Below, in pieces: positions 24,126-37,990 of a DNA stretch of 64,000 nucleotides. This stretch comes from Pelodera strongyloides (Eukaryota > Nematoda > Chromadorea > Rhabditida > Rhabditidae). Under the pieces are notes generated by a model. It saw only the letters and a list, made by a program, of their open reading frames with translations, was not told where the DNA came from and made no database searches. Both the position numbers and the translations under genes were made by a program. The stretch covers positions 78,501 through 142,500 of the forward strand of contig JAANDG010000371.1 of assembly GCA_036852015.1 (NCBI GenBank). The letters run 5' to 3'. Every line of letters begins with the position of its first letter. Positions within the stretch are counted from its first letter, which is position 1.

Positions 24126-27100
24126 CTGCCAAGAATATAAAAGACGTACTGATATTTTAAAGAGGTAGGACACGTGGTTCCCAAAATACTGTGCAACCGC
24201 ATTCACATGAATTACATGCAAATTTATGTGCCGAATGGCATACAGCATATACTTCCGTATGTTGTACCAGAAGCCAACTATCTATTCCCGAGGGCTACCG
24301 TAATGACACTATTTAAAGTTAGTTAAAATTATGCAAACCAATTTCATTCAAAATCCTAGTGATAGCTTCTTTGTAGACAATTGTAGCCGGCGAGGAGCTG
24401 GTTGAGCTATTTACTAAAATATCTTCAATGTTCAAAATGGATGACATTATTGTGCGATTATATTCTTTTTATGATTTCTGATCTACACGTTAATATATAA
24501 ATGCATTACCAATTATTGCAACTAAAACCCAACCGTTTGTCTCATCGCATACGGTGCAATTTGCCAGGAATAATATAAGAATGGCTACAGTACCTAACGC
24601 CATTTGAATAAGCTCATATATATGTTGAATTTTTAGCTTCACCGTGTAGGATCAAAGCAAAAATAAAGCTGATGTGGCCGTTGCACACAACAAAGTTGTG
24701 AATGGCAATTATGGCTATTTATAGAAAAAAAATCAAAGCACCAAAAAAGCTACAGTCAGTGACACACTACTACGCGTTTAATTAACCAGATCGTGAACAC
24801 AAACTGTACACTACTAACCTACAACACGAACAAAACACACAAATGCATGCAATACGTAGATTCAACTACGAAAAAAAAACTCGATAAACTGCGCGGGAGG
24901 GAGATTATGCGCTTAGTAATTATTTTTCTCGGTGTTTTACACGTTTATAGCATGCTCTGGGTACATACATTTAAAACCAAAATGGCTGGCTCCCACAATG
25001 AAAAATTCACGATACCTTTTACTGGGACGTAGCCCGTTTTACGGGTCAAGATGTAAGTATATTATATCCCCAATCAACCAATCATTTTCTGAACGCCAAA
25101 CAATTTGCACGATGTCTGTATGGCGCAGATCAACGCTCAAAGAATTCGTCGAGTATCAACAATGCCACCTTGCAAATAACATTGTATATCTACTAAGGAA
25201 AACAAAACATGTACCTTGTTCTAATTAACGCATAAACTTTCACTAAGGTAAGGCTTACTTTTCAATATTAATAAAGAATTGTAAACCCTGCTACGGTGCG
25301 TAGGCGTGTGGGAACCGCGTAGGTCTTTTTCCAGTATGTGTTGCGTGTTATGTATATAAGTAATCAATATGCAGATCAATTGTGTACCGTACGTAAACTG
25401 CCAAAACACAACAAAACAACCAGAAATTTATGCAGAATCTATTAACGTAACACACACATATATCATATCATATATGTAAATAATTTGACAGGATCAAACA
25501 ATCAATAAGAATAGTCACCGATATCATATTTAATCGTGTACGCGGGGTTATTTGTGTGTGCATCTCGGATTAACATATACACCTTTAAAAACCAATCAAT
25601 CAATGATTACCATCTTGCCATAACCAACTACTACAAACTACAAGTATCGATTAGACTACTGTAAAGGCAAGAAAACAATCAATCAATCGATAAATCAATA
25701 AAACAATAAGCAAGAATCGACTCGCGGATACTACAGAGCACGTCAACACTGTCCTGAACCATACGTGATCAATAACTTCCAAAATCCATCTAAAACCCAG
25801 TCTCACTGTTGACATACCCGCTAGCATGCGCCTGACTTACGTCAAACTACAAATTAAGAAGGTCCAAATACTTTTAAAGCGGGTCGCGTGGTTTCGCCCA
25901 CGTGCCGTTTCGCTTTAAACACACAAAAAAAGTCGTAAGCCAAGCGCACAGTGTCTAAAACTGAACCTGTAATCATTAAAAACAACGGAATACAATCTAT
26001 ATCTATACAGAAAGAAAAAGAATAAAAAGGGAAGAGGGGAGGGGGGTTATGTACAAAAAAGAAGAAGAACATAAAACATATGGCGACACAGGCCAAACTC
26101 CTGATTTGCTAGGATTTGTAAACAAAGAAAAATAAATAAACAAAAATGTTGTACACAAGCAGTCTGCCACGGGAAACACTTAGACCTGTATATAGAACTA
26201 ACAAAGAAAAAGAAACTACCACGTACACTCTTGTTACTGGGAATCCGAAATTACCATATTCATAAAGTATTACAGTACGCCTCGTCAAAGAGTCAAGCAC
26301 CAAAGGGTATACCGTAATCCTTCACAAAATGGTACTACCGTACCCAAACTAGAATTCAAATCAATTAGCTCCCTGCACTGGTGGCACGAAAAGAAATGGT
26401 GTGCTAACCTGATGATACCTTCTCCAAAAACAAAAAAAATATATAAAAAGGAAATTTAGCTCGAGGTAGGTACATTGTGGGGGGAGGAAAAATACACGCA
26501 ATAGGACGAGGAGTGGATAAGTAAATAAAAAAAGGAAACCTCCAGTTATAAAAAGAGAAAGAAATGTTATTGATTAATCGCGCGTCACGGTCTGCGTCAC
26601 GTTACTCATCGCGGACCGCGACGCGTGGGGTATGGTACTTGAACCACCTCCTAGAAACTAGCAGCGCGGTGCTCAAAATAGACAGTAATCATAAATGAGA
26701 TGCAATTCAGAAGCAAACAAACAAAGAAACGCAGTGGAAGACCATTTGTGTGGATAAAAAGGGCCCAGAAGAGTAAAAGCTTCCAAAAACGTCCGTGAAA
26801 CATTAAATCTAGCCGTACACATAATAAAATGGTACTGTACATTCCAATTACACGTAATCGTGCAGCGGGAAAACGTAAACTGTAAATAAGCGGAATTACC
26901 AAACAAACAATAAACAACTGTGTGGAGGAGCCAGCACAAACAAGGGGGGGCGTGACACAAAATTCGGCGTGGTTGGGCTGGACTCCGCCCACGTAACGGA
27001 CGCCCAATTTTGCATACAAACACAGACCAAATTCCAAAGCGGAAGCGTACTACTGCTATCAGGAGGCGGAAACAATACTTAAACTCTATCGACTAGTAAT

Positions 27101-27693
27101 ATGGATACACCGCATTAGGCGCAGAATAACAAAAAAAATGAACCAGGAGTGGACTAAAATATAAAAACGTAAACTGAGCTGCTAGCGAAGAAATAAATCA
27201 GCATAAACTTCATAACTTGTGACTTGAAACTCAGTTTAAAAAAATTGAAGCTAACAAGCCGACCGCATTAACACTCGAACCACAGCAAAAATGCAAGCCC
27301 TTACACGTCGCTAACCTTTGGTAACTACAGCTAACACAGCGCACTCAAAAATATGCTAGAATATACTTACCTACTGACACTGGCGCAATACTACAACTAA
27401 ACACAATCAAAAGAAAAACTGGCATAAAAACGGCAACTTGCTTCCGCTGCTAAATAAAACCCCTAACAGGACACTCTACACGCGCAAAGCCCCAAAAACT
27501 GTAACTGATGAAAAGTTGTGCGTTCTTTGAACCTCAAACGCTTCACAAATCTCAATCAAGAAAATCTACTACCTAGAGGAACCTCTACTATCCAAAATCC
27601 CAGCGCATGGACTCAAAATGGAGGTTCTTCCGACACTGCAACGGCTCCAAGCTTGGAAGGTTTGTCTGTTTGTTTGTATCTTCCACCGTTACG
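24126..27693. other. intergenic: Ski gene 3' UTR and upstream of helical gene
   Basis: Lies between the stop of the Ski-like gene (27694) and the first exon found of the helical-protein gene (24125), both on the minus strand. Contains a 45-bp TTAAAGC element (25874-25918). A strong minus-strand donor (GTAG then GTAAGTATAT) is at about 27378 and might belong to an unrecognised 5' exon. No coding exon could be supported. Confidence 0.45.
25874..25918. repeat. minimal 45-bp TTAAAGCG palindromic element
   Basis: TTAAAGCGGGTCGCGTGGTTT followed by an inverted CCCACGTGCCGTTTCGCTTTAA. Essentially two termini with no core; TTAA at both edges. Confidence 0.6.
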
Positions 27694-29667
27694 TTATGAG
27701 AGTCTGGATCTCAACGGGTCCAACTGAGCCGCGGTGGGCAATGAAACGGCTTTAGGCGGCGAAGTGGTAGACGTCGCCAGACTTGCGCCGCCGGTCAAAC
27801 CTGAAAATTTAAAAATAATTGACCCGATATAGGAACCCATGGACTGACCAAGAAAGAACCAGACTCACTGCGAAAACTTTTATTCCAAATTACTATTTTA
27901 CTAGTATTTTATTTATTTATATCCGCTTTATTCCAAATTCCAAGATCTACACGGAATATGCAATCAATGTCACTTCCACAGTACTTTCCAAACAAAATGC
28001 AAACAAACGGCGGCAGAAAAACAAGAAAACAAAACTAAAAACTGACCAAAGGCAGCGAGCAGGTTCGGATTGAAACCGGGAAATCCGGCCAGCGCAGCAA
28101 GATTTGCTGTGGAGGCAGCAGCGGCAGCTGCCTGGGCATCGGCTTGTTGCTGTTGTTGCTAAACAGAAAACCACATAAGTCAGCATAAGTGTAAAACACA
28201 GATTCTCACGTTCAACGATTGGTGCACCACAATAGGACATATGCATTTGCATAGGGACTATCACAATTAAAAGACCACTAACGTTTAGTTTACACAACGC
28301 ATTATGTTCTTTACTTGTTCATATTTAATAACAAAAAAAAACACCCACCGCCTTGACTTGTGCCGCCTGCGCCTGCTGGTACTGTATTGTCAACATTTGC
28401 ATGAGAGTTGAATTGGGCAAGCCGGCCAGCGAGTTTGAACCCGACGGCGTTGCGGCAGCCATATGCGATGGCGCTGGTGCTGCGGGAACAGCTGACGGAA
28501 GCGACGCGGCCTGGAGTGAAGCAATATTCAACTGTGAAAAACTCAGAAATCGTTCTATGAAAACAGTATGCGAAGTCGGCGTAAGTCGTACTAGAAGTAC
28601 TGACAATACAATATTATACAAGCAAAAAAACTCTTCCCACCTTCTGATTAGCACTATAGGCAGCAAGAAGGGGATGCATTTGTGCAACAGCTGCGGCCAG
28701 TTGTTGCTGTTTTTGTTGCTGTTGTTGCTGTGACAGCACATTGAGCATCAGTTGGTACTGACGAAGTGTGGCGTTTTCATTTTTCAACTGATCGCGCTCC
28801 ATCGAGATCTGCAAATAAAAAGTGGGAAATGGTTTACAAACACTACAAAAGAAAAAAAATCAATAATCTACGGACAGAATAATCAATAATCAATAAAACA
28901 AATACACCACAACCACACTTACATACACATCACACAAGTTTACTCGCTAAGCTAAGATAGAACCTAGCTTACAGTACAGTCATTTCTTATTTAAATATTA
29001 CTGGTTTTAACCTCGATGTTGTTTCATTGCTTGTCAATAAACATTCAAGGTCTATAAATTTCTGCACCCGACTTCTAAACCAAGAAAAAAACGCACCTCG
29101 TCAAGTCGCTGGCTCAGTGCGCGCTGGCTGTCCGCGATCCGTGCGCGGACCTCCCCCAACACGGGGTCCTTCAGGTGTTGTGCCAAGTATGAATCCAGCG
29201 TGTCGTCTGAAAATTAAATACACTTAAAATAAAGTTAACCTTACTAATTTTCCCTAAAATTGATAAAATAAAAAATGATCTAATAGTTATTGATGACTAA
29301 TACACAGTGAGTGCACACTCTTTTTATATATACAATATACATTGTACTAGAACTAACAAGACTAACAAGGGAATACAAAGTTGTGCGACACTCAAATATT
29401 CCAATAGCTCATAGAGATATATAGGCACATTTAACCCAAAATGTTGACATTTAACCCAAATATTCACTTTTATCTGCACATTCATACGAGAGATTAACAC
29501 TACACAAATAAGCATTCTAAAACATTCATATTGAGTAATTTGCTTGAATAAAAAGGAGATTACAGGAGATTAGAGAGACAAACAAAAAGAGAGAGAGAGA
29601 GAGAGAGACAAACAAAAAGAGAGAGAGAGAGAGAGAGAGACAAACAAAAAGAGAGAGAGAGACAAAC

Positions 29668-29704
<37 letters not shown>

Positions 29705-32700
29705 AACAAAAAGAGAGAGAGAGAGAGAGAGAGGAAAATGTTAGTTTATTAGTTTCCATATATACGAAGCCACTCAACGCGCAACAAACACTGAAATAAA
29801 AAAAGTAGTCACAGAAGAAAATGGGCAAATTAACCCGGCCACCAAAACCAATACTAAGAAAAACTAACAAGCAACAATAGTGGTAATGGGATTAAGGACT
29901 ATTAAGGAGGCATGTCAACTACTTTAATCTCAACACTACAGCTACAGCTTTACACAACGCTACAGTACCCAAGTATATAAGAAGTGAACCGCCGAGCGGC
30001 CGAGCTTATTAGCGTTATGATGTCCTGCTAACAATAATTTTACGCGCTGTGCTAGTGTTCCTTCTGCGTAAAAGAAGTTGTTGAATATTTCTAACACAAA
30101 TAATCAGAGTCTCACCAAAAACCAGCGACAACAGCCGTTCGATTCATTGATCACACAAATATGTGCTACCTGCAAACTATTCTCTATTCCACGCGCAACT
30201 AAATCATTACAGACTTTCTCCCTATACCTCTCTCTCTCTCTTTATACCTCTCTCTCTCTCTCTCTCTCTCTATTCCTCTCAACAAAATCACATGCTGTGA
30301 CCAACGTATCAACAGCCAAAATACTGAAGACTCTCCCCTAAATTCCCCTTCTCTCCCCATAGTTACAATATGGGAGTTCGAGATTCGTGAAGTGAAAACA
30401 TTTTCGGGGGCGGGCTGTACGTTTGGGGAGAGACAGACACACAGAGAGAGAGAAAGTGAAAGAGAGAGAGAGAGAGAGAAAGTGAGAGAGAGAACGCTCC
30501 TCCTCAATAGAATGCCGTCGTCAGACGAGGAAGCAAGATCGAGAAAACAACGATCAGTTCCCGTTCCCGGGTTTTTGACAGAGGGAATAGAGATTGAGCA
30601 AAAGAGAGAGACAGAGAGAGTGAGAGAGATAGAGAGAGAAGCTCGCAGGAGCCGGGAGCAGAACTATGCGGAGAAAAACACAACAGAATGTTGCGACTAA
30701 AAAGGAAACCCATAAAAGATCAGGGAGAAGAGACAGAGGGAGAGGAGAGAGAGAGAGAGAGGAAGAGAGAGAAGAGAGACAGAGAGTAAAGAGAGTATAG
30801 GAGCACCAATGCAGAGAATAAACCAGAGTCGAAAGGTTTCCAAAAGGGACAAATAGGGAGGACGGAGCGTTCAAAAACGTGGGCAAACATTGAAGTCGAA
30901 CCGAAAAAACTGAGTGACACTCTAGTCACAAAATCGCTTCGAAAATATGCGGTGATGATTTTGGAGTTTTCGAGTGGAACTGTGCATGTGAACCTTTTAC
31001 TTATGGGGTTTCTCAAAGTATCCAAAAAAACCGGTGTCTCTGTCAATAATACCGCATTTTTGCACAAACCCTGCACATATAATATGAAAAATTAAAAAAA
31101 TATTCTCGTGTGGTTCCAAAATAAATTTAAGGTAAATTTTCAGCATACTTTGAAACCCCATTAAAATAAATAAGTAAGTAATAAATCGTTTACGCTTCGA
31201 GCTTGCTCCCCTATGCCAAGCGTGGCTGGTTCATACAGTGTTCAAAACTTAGGACTTGAGACTTGATACTGGATAACAAAGGTTCGAGATAGAGTAGATT
31301 GCTCATTTAGTCATTTCCTGTTTCTTGTGCTATGCTCAAGCAACACCAACATAACGCATACATAAATTGTAAATTCGCACTCAACGCGCGCTCTCACACG
31401 CATGATTTAATTATCTACAAATAAATAATTGTCTACAGGAGGACATACTTAGGTGAAAACATAAACACTTTATTATCAAGATTCTCATTCTCAATAACCA
31501 CAAAAATGAGTCAGCCAAAAAAACAAGAATGAACTACAAAACACCCAAGTTCAACCCTGCTACTCCACGAAAAAGTGACTAACTTTTCCCGGTACCTGAG
31601 CCTTTAAAGTCTGCGCATCGTTGGCAAACATCAGCTAGGACTCTTCAAATTTCGAGTACAGAAGTAATAAACCACATATGAAGTTGAACCAGTAAACACC
31701 CTCGAAACCAGAAAGGAGTTGCCGTTGCAATGTTGCCTGTTTGGGGCGCGGGCCCACTCGAGAAAAAAGCAAGGATGCGGGCAGACCAGGAATAAAAAAA
31801 AACAACTGGCCCTGGGCCCCAGGGCCAGCCCAGCAGTTCATCAGCCACTGTGGCCGTCATTGCCTCTCTCTCTACTGTGGCCATCATTGCCCAGAGTGAG
31901 AAGGAGACGATTATTGGTCTCTGTACATTCGCAAAGACAGAGAGAGAAAGAGAGGAAAAGATAGAGAGAAAGAGAGAAAGAGAGAGAGAGAACGAGAGAT
32001 GAATAAACAAAAATTCCGGGTGTCAGTCGAGCGAAAAGAACAGAAAAAAACATATAGGAAAGAAGAAATGAGAGACCGAATGGAAACTGAGAAGGCGGAA
32101 CGAAAATGTGTGCGGGAAAATTGGGGAAACCGAAAACCGAAAATCTATGTTTCGATTGTGTTGAGACAGTTGAGAGTAGAGGAAGTATACTGACGGTACC
32201 GTACCAGGCAATAAACAAGCTAACAAGGGGGCCAGTTACGCCAAAATAAGTACAACCCATAAGTTACGCCTTGGGCATAAAAAGCTGAGAAGAATGGTAG
32301 AATCACGCGCTAACCACCTAGACAACCTCAGTGATCGACGACTAAGCCGTCTTTGAATTACACCCAAGAAAGAAACGCACCCCAGCCCAAACGCTTGTAG
32401 CTTATAGCAAATCCCAAAATATCATCCCTCCTCTGCACAGATTCTACACAGATTAGCAGAGCTTTGAACGCTGTAATATCTTTGAAATCATGGCCCAAAA
32501 GTTGAAATCCTCAAAAAAAAAGCGCAAGGCAGAAAGCGCTTCATACTACACTGCCCCCATTTAGTTAGTTTAGTAGATTTACATAACCCGCTAAACTAGG
32601 AACTAGGGATGCAAAAAAAAATAATCCTCAAAAATCGTTACATTCTCTCTCAACCAAAACCTTATCAACTTATCAGTACTAGTAGCGGTATCAGTAAGAA

Positions 32701-32782
32701 ACGTCACAAGAGCAACGACTGACTATTTACACGTGTGTACCAGTCAATATAACAAATACGGCATACGGTGGGTTTTTTCTAT

Positions 32783-32818
<36 letters not shown>

Positions 32819-35800
32819 GAGAGAAAGAGAGAAGAGAAAAAGGTCAGGCAGCAAAACGCAGAAACGAAGCCCAAACATCAGTCTCTGCGTTCAGTTCAAT
32901 TTCAGACAGTTTGGGTGAAACACCGCTTGGGAGAGCGACATAAAAAGTGATCGAGAGAGAGAGCGAGAAATAGAGAAAGAGAGATAGAAAGAGAGAGAGA
33001 GACAAAGACAGAGAGAGACAGAGTGATCGAGAAAGAGACTTGCGCCGCATCTTTAAAACCCCCCAGTAAATAATCTCTCACAAATAAAACAATACGCTCA
33101 ACCCATCACCCTTCAATTACCAACACGTAATTGCTTCCCACATTTGCAATTAGGCCCCCTGCCTGCCCAATTAACCTCTCTCAAGCTAAAGCTCAATAAG
33201 TACAGTTTCCCTAATTTCCGTGGTCCTGCTCAAAAACCTATAATTTAAAGCGACAACATTTTCACGAAACGTCAAAATAAAAAATCCCAAATCACGCGTT
33301 TTCGTGAAAATCTGCAACGTCATAAGTCAAAAACGTCAATTTTAAAGGGGAAGAGTGAGCAAAAAAGAGCAAAATAAGAAAAGGCATATGGATAGACAAG
33401 ATCACGGGTCACCCATTACACAGTGTGTGGACCGCGAACGAAACGGGCCGAGATAACAGTCTCTTTATAATGGATGGGCGTTTTCGGGAACGAGAAAACG
33501 CCGGCATTTGGGAACACCAGGCGCACACGTGCATTCGCCGGGCGGGCAAACTGGCGGCAAATAGACAAACACAAATAAAACACTTTACAGCGTGAAAGGA
33601 GACTATTACACAAAGAGCGCAAGGTAATGGATTATCGTTATCATAGAAAATGGATGGAGCAAGGCTGGGTCTAAAATCTAAACAACAACACTCTTGGATA
33701 CCGTAACTTTACCGAGAAACAAAATGGGTGAGAATACCCAGGTATTCCAATACCCTTTCCCTTGTGGTCACAAGTCCCAACTCTACTCCTCTACATCCAA
33801 AACGCATTACTGTAGAATTTCAATAATTTAGGGTTTCGCGCCACAAAAAAATACTTCCAATTATAAAGTTTAAAATAGCAACTTCTGATAAACAATAGCT
33901 CGCCCGAGTTCGTTTCCATTGGTAACCCGCGTTTCTAGGTTCACATGCTACATGCGCATAATTGCTTTTGTAGTAATCTTTGCTGTTTTCCATTTAATAA
34001 TTTCTAATATAGGGACAAAGCAAGAACGAGGAACAGCTTAAATTAATTAAATTAAAGGATAAAAAAGCCGGATAAAACATCAGAAATCCTAGATTCGACT
34101 GAACAGTCCGGAACCAAACTAGAGCTCAAAATAGAAAAAATAGGAACTGTTTCAAGTGTTTCAAAATCAAATAATCCTAAATCCAATTATGTAAGGGAGC
34201 TACCTTTCGAAAAAAAATCGCAACACAAAACATAACTACAAATCAACTAGTCCAGTGTGGCGCTCTACAAAACCTTGTTTAGAAATTCATGTTAGGATCT
34301 TCTTCTTGTTTTTACACAGAAAACAAGCAGAGTAACCTTTTTACAAATGCCTGATTATTAGAGGAAATTCTTCTCCTACAGTAGTCAAACAAAATTCGGT
34401 ATCTTATAAATTGCTATATTTCAAGGCAGATTGAATTAAACGACATTAAGCCCTTTTCACCTGTAGTGGGGTGAGGGGAGGGGATAAACCGTTCATATAA
34501 TTATAAGCAGAAATAAAATCTGACACTACCTTCTAAAATACAAAGGCGCGTACTTGGCGTACTTCGTAATTACAGTACTCACTCAACTAATTTGCGATAA
34601 AAGATAACAAAATTTTTTTTAGCACACCAACCAAATCAGCCACTTAACAAAAACTGACACTAAAAGAAATACTTAGAAAGAACAATGCGATTACCACCTC
34701 ACATAATGTATGGGTATTAAATAGAGTGAAAAGAGAGTATTTACAGATACAATACAACGTAAACAAAGGCAGAAACACACAGGAATAAACAAACAAGCGA
34801 TAATCGGATTAATAAAATATTCTTAGAAAACTTATCGTAGTATCACATAAAATCAAAGATCTCTGTTTGTAGCATGCATTTTTTTACTAATCTACATACT
34901 TCTTAGCTACGGCGTTAGTAGCTTAAAAGAAAATTTCGAGAGAGAAATTTTGCATTAATTTATCTAACACTAATAAGCGATCAGCCGATAAAAAAATGGC
35001 TAAATGTTAATGAACAAAAAGTTTAAGCCATTCCCGGTATATGCGAAAATTAACAAAATCATCATTCTAAATAACGATACGAGGATAATATCACCAAACT
35101 AATGAGAGAGTGTGAGAGAGGAAAAGAAAGATAAAAAGACAGAAAACCGAGAGAGGTATACTGTGATATACAAGACAGAAAAATAAATAAGAGACCCAAG
35201 TAATATATTAAACTACCCCTTCTATAAATGCAACGAAAAACAAGGTCGTTCATGTCAACAAGAGCCAACGATCTAGCCTAGCATGAAAAATATTCTTCGA
35301 AAATATAAACATTGTTGTCGAAAATTGAAAAAAAATGCATATCACCAAACCCCAAAACCAAAAATAAGCTACTGACAACCTTATTTATCCTTATTTTACT
35401 CTTATTCTCCTTATTTTATATTTAGCCTATTAGATGTTAGACATTAGTATATAATCTACAAGAGTCTATAATCTACTAAATATCCACCAACCTTCACTAT
35501 CCTCGCTCTGGAAACTATCCGGTCTGTTCTTCAGCGGTTTCGCCAATTCGTCGCCGAACGAAGTGGTCGGCGTCGGGTCAAATACTAAAAACTGATGATT
35601 TAATTACCCAAATAGGAAGTTTAATTACCCAAGTTTCAGGTTGAAGGTAATTATTCCACCTGGATCCTGAATACAAAAAAAGTCTTAAAATCAACAGATA
35701 GTATACAAGACCACAAAAATCCCTCACGTTTCGGCTTCTGTTCAAGTTTGCTTGCGGCGAGATATGCTTCCGCAACTGAAGTTGGCAAAGCGCTAGCAAG

Positions 35801-36702
35801 CGCAGCGGCAGACGCACAAAGCGTTGCGGTGCTCGAGTTGTGCGGCGAGGCAAAATATGGTGCACAGTTCGAACTGCTCGGGCCATTCGGATCAGAGAAC
35901 GCTGAGGATGAGGAACAGCCTTGCACTGTGATGAGTTTCTGAAATTATGATAAGAAAATGTCAATAAGAAATGCAATATCAATACATAATTTATAACTTG
36001 GACCATCAAGACGCAAGCAATTAGTCATATTGTCCGTGGTCACAATTACAATTTCCAATACGGATTGGGACAAATAATTTCCAAAAGTTCCTTGATTATC
36101 GAAGCAATGACAATGAAGTGCAGGCAAATAACATACCTTACCTTACCGGTGAGCAGGTAAGGTGGCGGTTCGTAATGACAAAAAAAGGAAAACAAAACAC
36201 CAACCGTCAGTTCCGCGAGTAGGATCTCTCTGCGCTGTTTCTGCTCGTCGAGCGCTTCTTGCAAGTCGGCGTCTGTGGATTGGCGCTTCGCGCGAACAAC
36301 AACGTCTTCGGGCTGGAAATATACACTTAAATATTAAAGCGACACGGTCCATGGTTTGTGAAAAGTATATTGGGCAAGTACGTTTCCATGTATTATACAC
36401 CAATTGCAATTACGTCTATTCTGTGCCTGTGCCGGACCTACATCAGGAAAAACTGGACGCTAGGAAAACAATTTTCGAAATAATCCACATCACGTGGGTG
36501 TTTTGCACCGCACAGTCTCAGCAAGAGACTTAGAGAGAGTTAGAGAGAGAGAGAGCTATACAGAGCGAACACAGATGTTAGGGATAGAGAGGGAAGTAGC
36601 AAAACACATTATTTGCTAGCACGCGTTGAAAACAATCTACTGGCGAGCCAATGTGCCGCCGCAGTAAACAACGCGAGTCTAAGGCGTTCAACGAAAGAAA
36701 AG

Positions 36703-36769
<67 letters not shown>

Positions 36770-37938
36770 TAGAGAGAGAGGGAGGGAGAGATAGAGAGAG
36801 AGAGAAAAACAACGCAGCCTCCTACCTAGACAAGCAAAATACACCCAACTGAGCGTTCAACAACATGCAATTGTGGTGTGAGCCTGAGCAAGCGAGGCCG
36901 AAAAAAAGGAAATTTAGCAATTGGAACTAGCGAGACGGCAAAAACATGTTGTTGATGTTGCCGCCGTAAAAAAGGGCAATAGAGGGAAATGGAAAGTTGG
37001 AGAAGGAAACGAATTGCGGCATTGGAATTCAGAATAGAACTCCGAAAAAAAGTGATCTACGCTTTAATGTGCAAGCAGAGCGACACAATTACGAAATTAC
37101 ACAAGGACACGTAACCTTACCTAACCACCCCCAACCATTATATATGTACCTAAGGACAATACATTACACACAGGGTATGTATAATCTATACTACATAGGG
37201 TACCTAAGCAATTAACCCCCTCCCCTTACATTTTAAAAAGGTATGTATAATACATACTACATAGGGTACCTAAGTAACTAACCCCCCCCCCCTCCATTCT
37301 CACATAAACTTTCCAACTTTCCATACACAAAAAGAACCATAAAACAGTCACAAAAAATCTCAATCCTAAATTTCATCAAAAATCGAACGCAAACACGTTG
37401 CAGATCATACCTTAAAGACCACCTAATTAACCCGCTCCCGTATTAATATCAACCCCCAATATACACTCCAAAGAAGGACCATTAAAAAAGATAAATAATC
37501 CTCTTGTGGGGGCCCTCTAATTCGCTAAAACTATACTGCTCAATGTGGGATTACAGTAATCAGAATTAGAAAAAAGCCAACAACTTATCTTCTGGGAATT
37601 GTTTGCGTACGCTAAAGCTCTAAACAATAAAGAAAATAAATTGGGTACAACAAAGTACGCGGAGATCCTCTAAACCATTTTCCAAAAGTACTAAACGACC
37701 AAACCAAGAGTCCAAAGTAGTCGGAACGGAGACAAAAAGTATATAACAGGGCAGGCAGAGCCGAAAAAAAGTTCATCAATTATGACAGATGCCTAAACTA
37801 CACATTATATGGTTGCTTATTCGAGCAAGGATCTACGATAGAGATACGTCAATGATGGGGTTTCAAAGTATGTTGAAAATTTACCTTATTGAGAATATTT
37901 TAATTTTCATATTATATATGCAGGTTTCGTGCAAAAAT

Positions 37939-37990
<52 letters not shown>

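Larger units (their letters stand above)
29207..35491. other. 6.3-kb intron of the Ski-like gene
   Basis: No additional exon was found. It is crowded with GA-rich tracts (29583-29735, 30425-30495, 30600-30660, 30720-30790, 31930-31995, 32788-32840, 32952-33040), one opposite (CT) tract at 30225-30275, and a GGGGTTTCC element at 31002-31162. Confidence 0.6.

Noticed and set aside
29526..29870. 114-codon Ser/Leu/Phe-rich frame that looks like a membrane protein
   Set aside because: It is the reverse translation of the GA/GACAAACAAAAA minisatellite.
36578..36844. Frames on both strands rich in Glu-Arg or Ser-Leu
   Set aside because: Both are translations of the long GA microsatellite.
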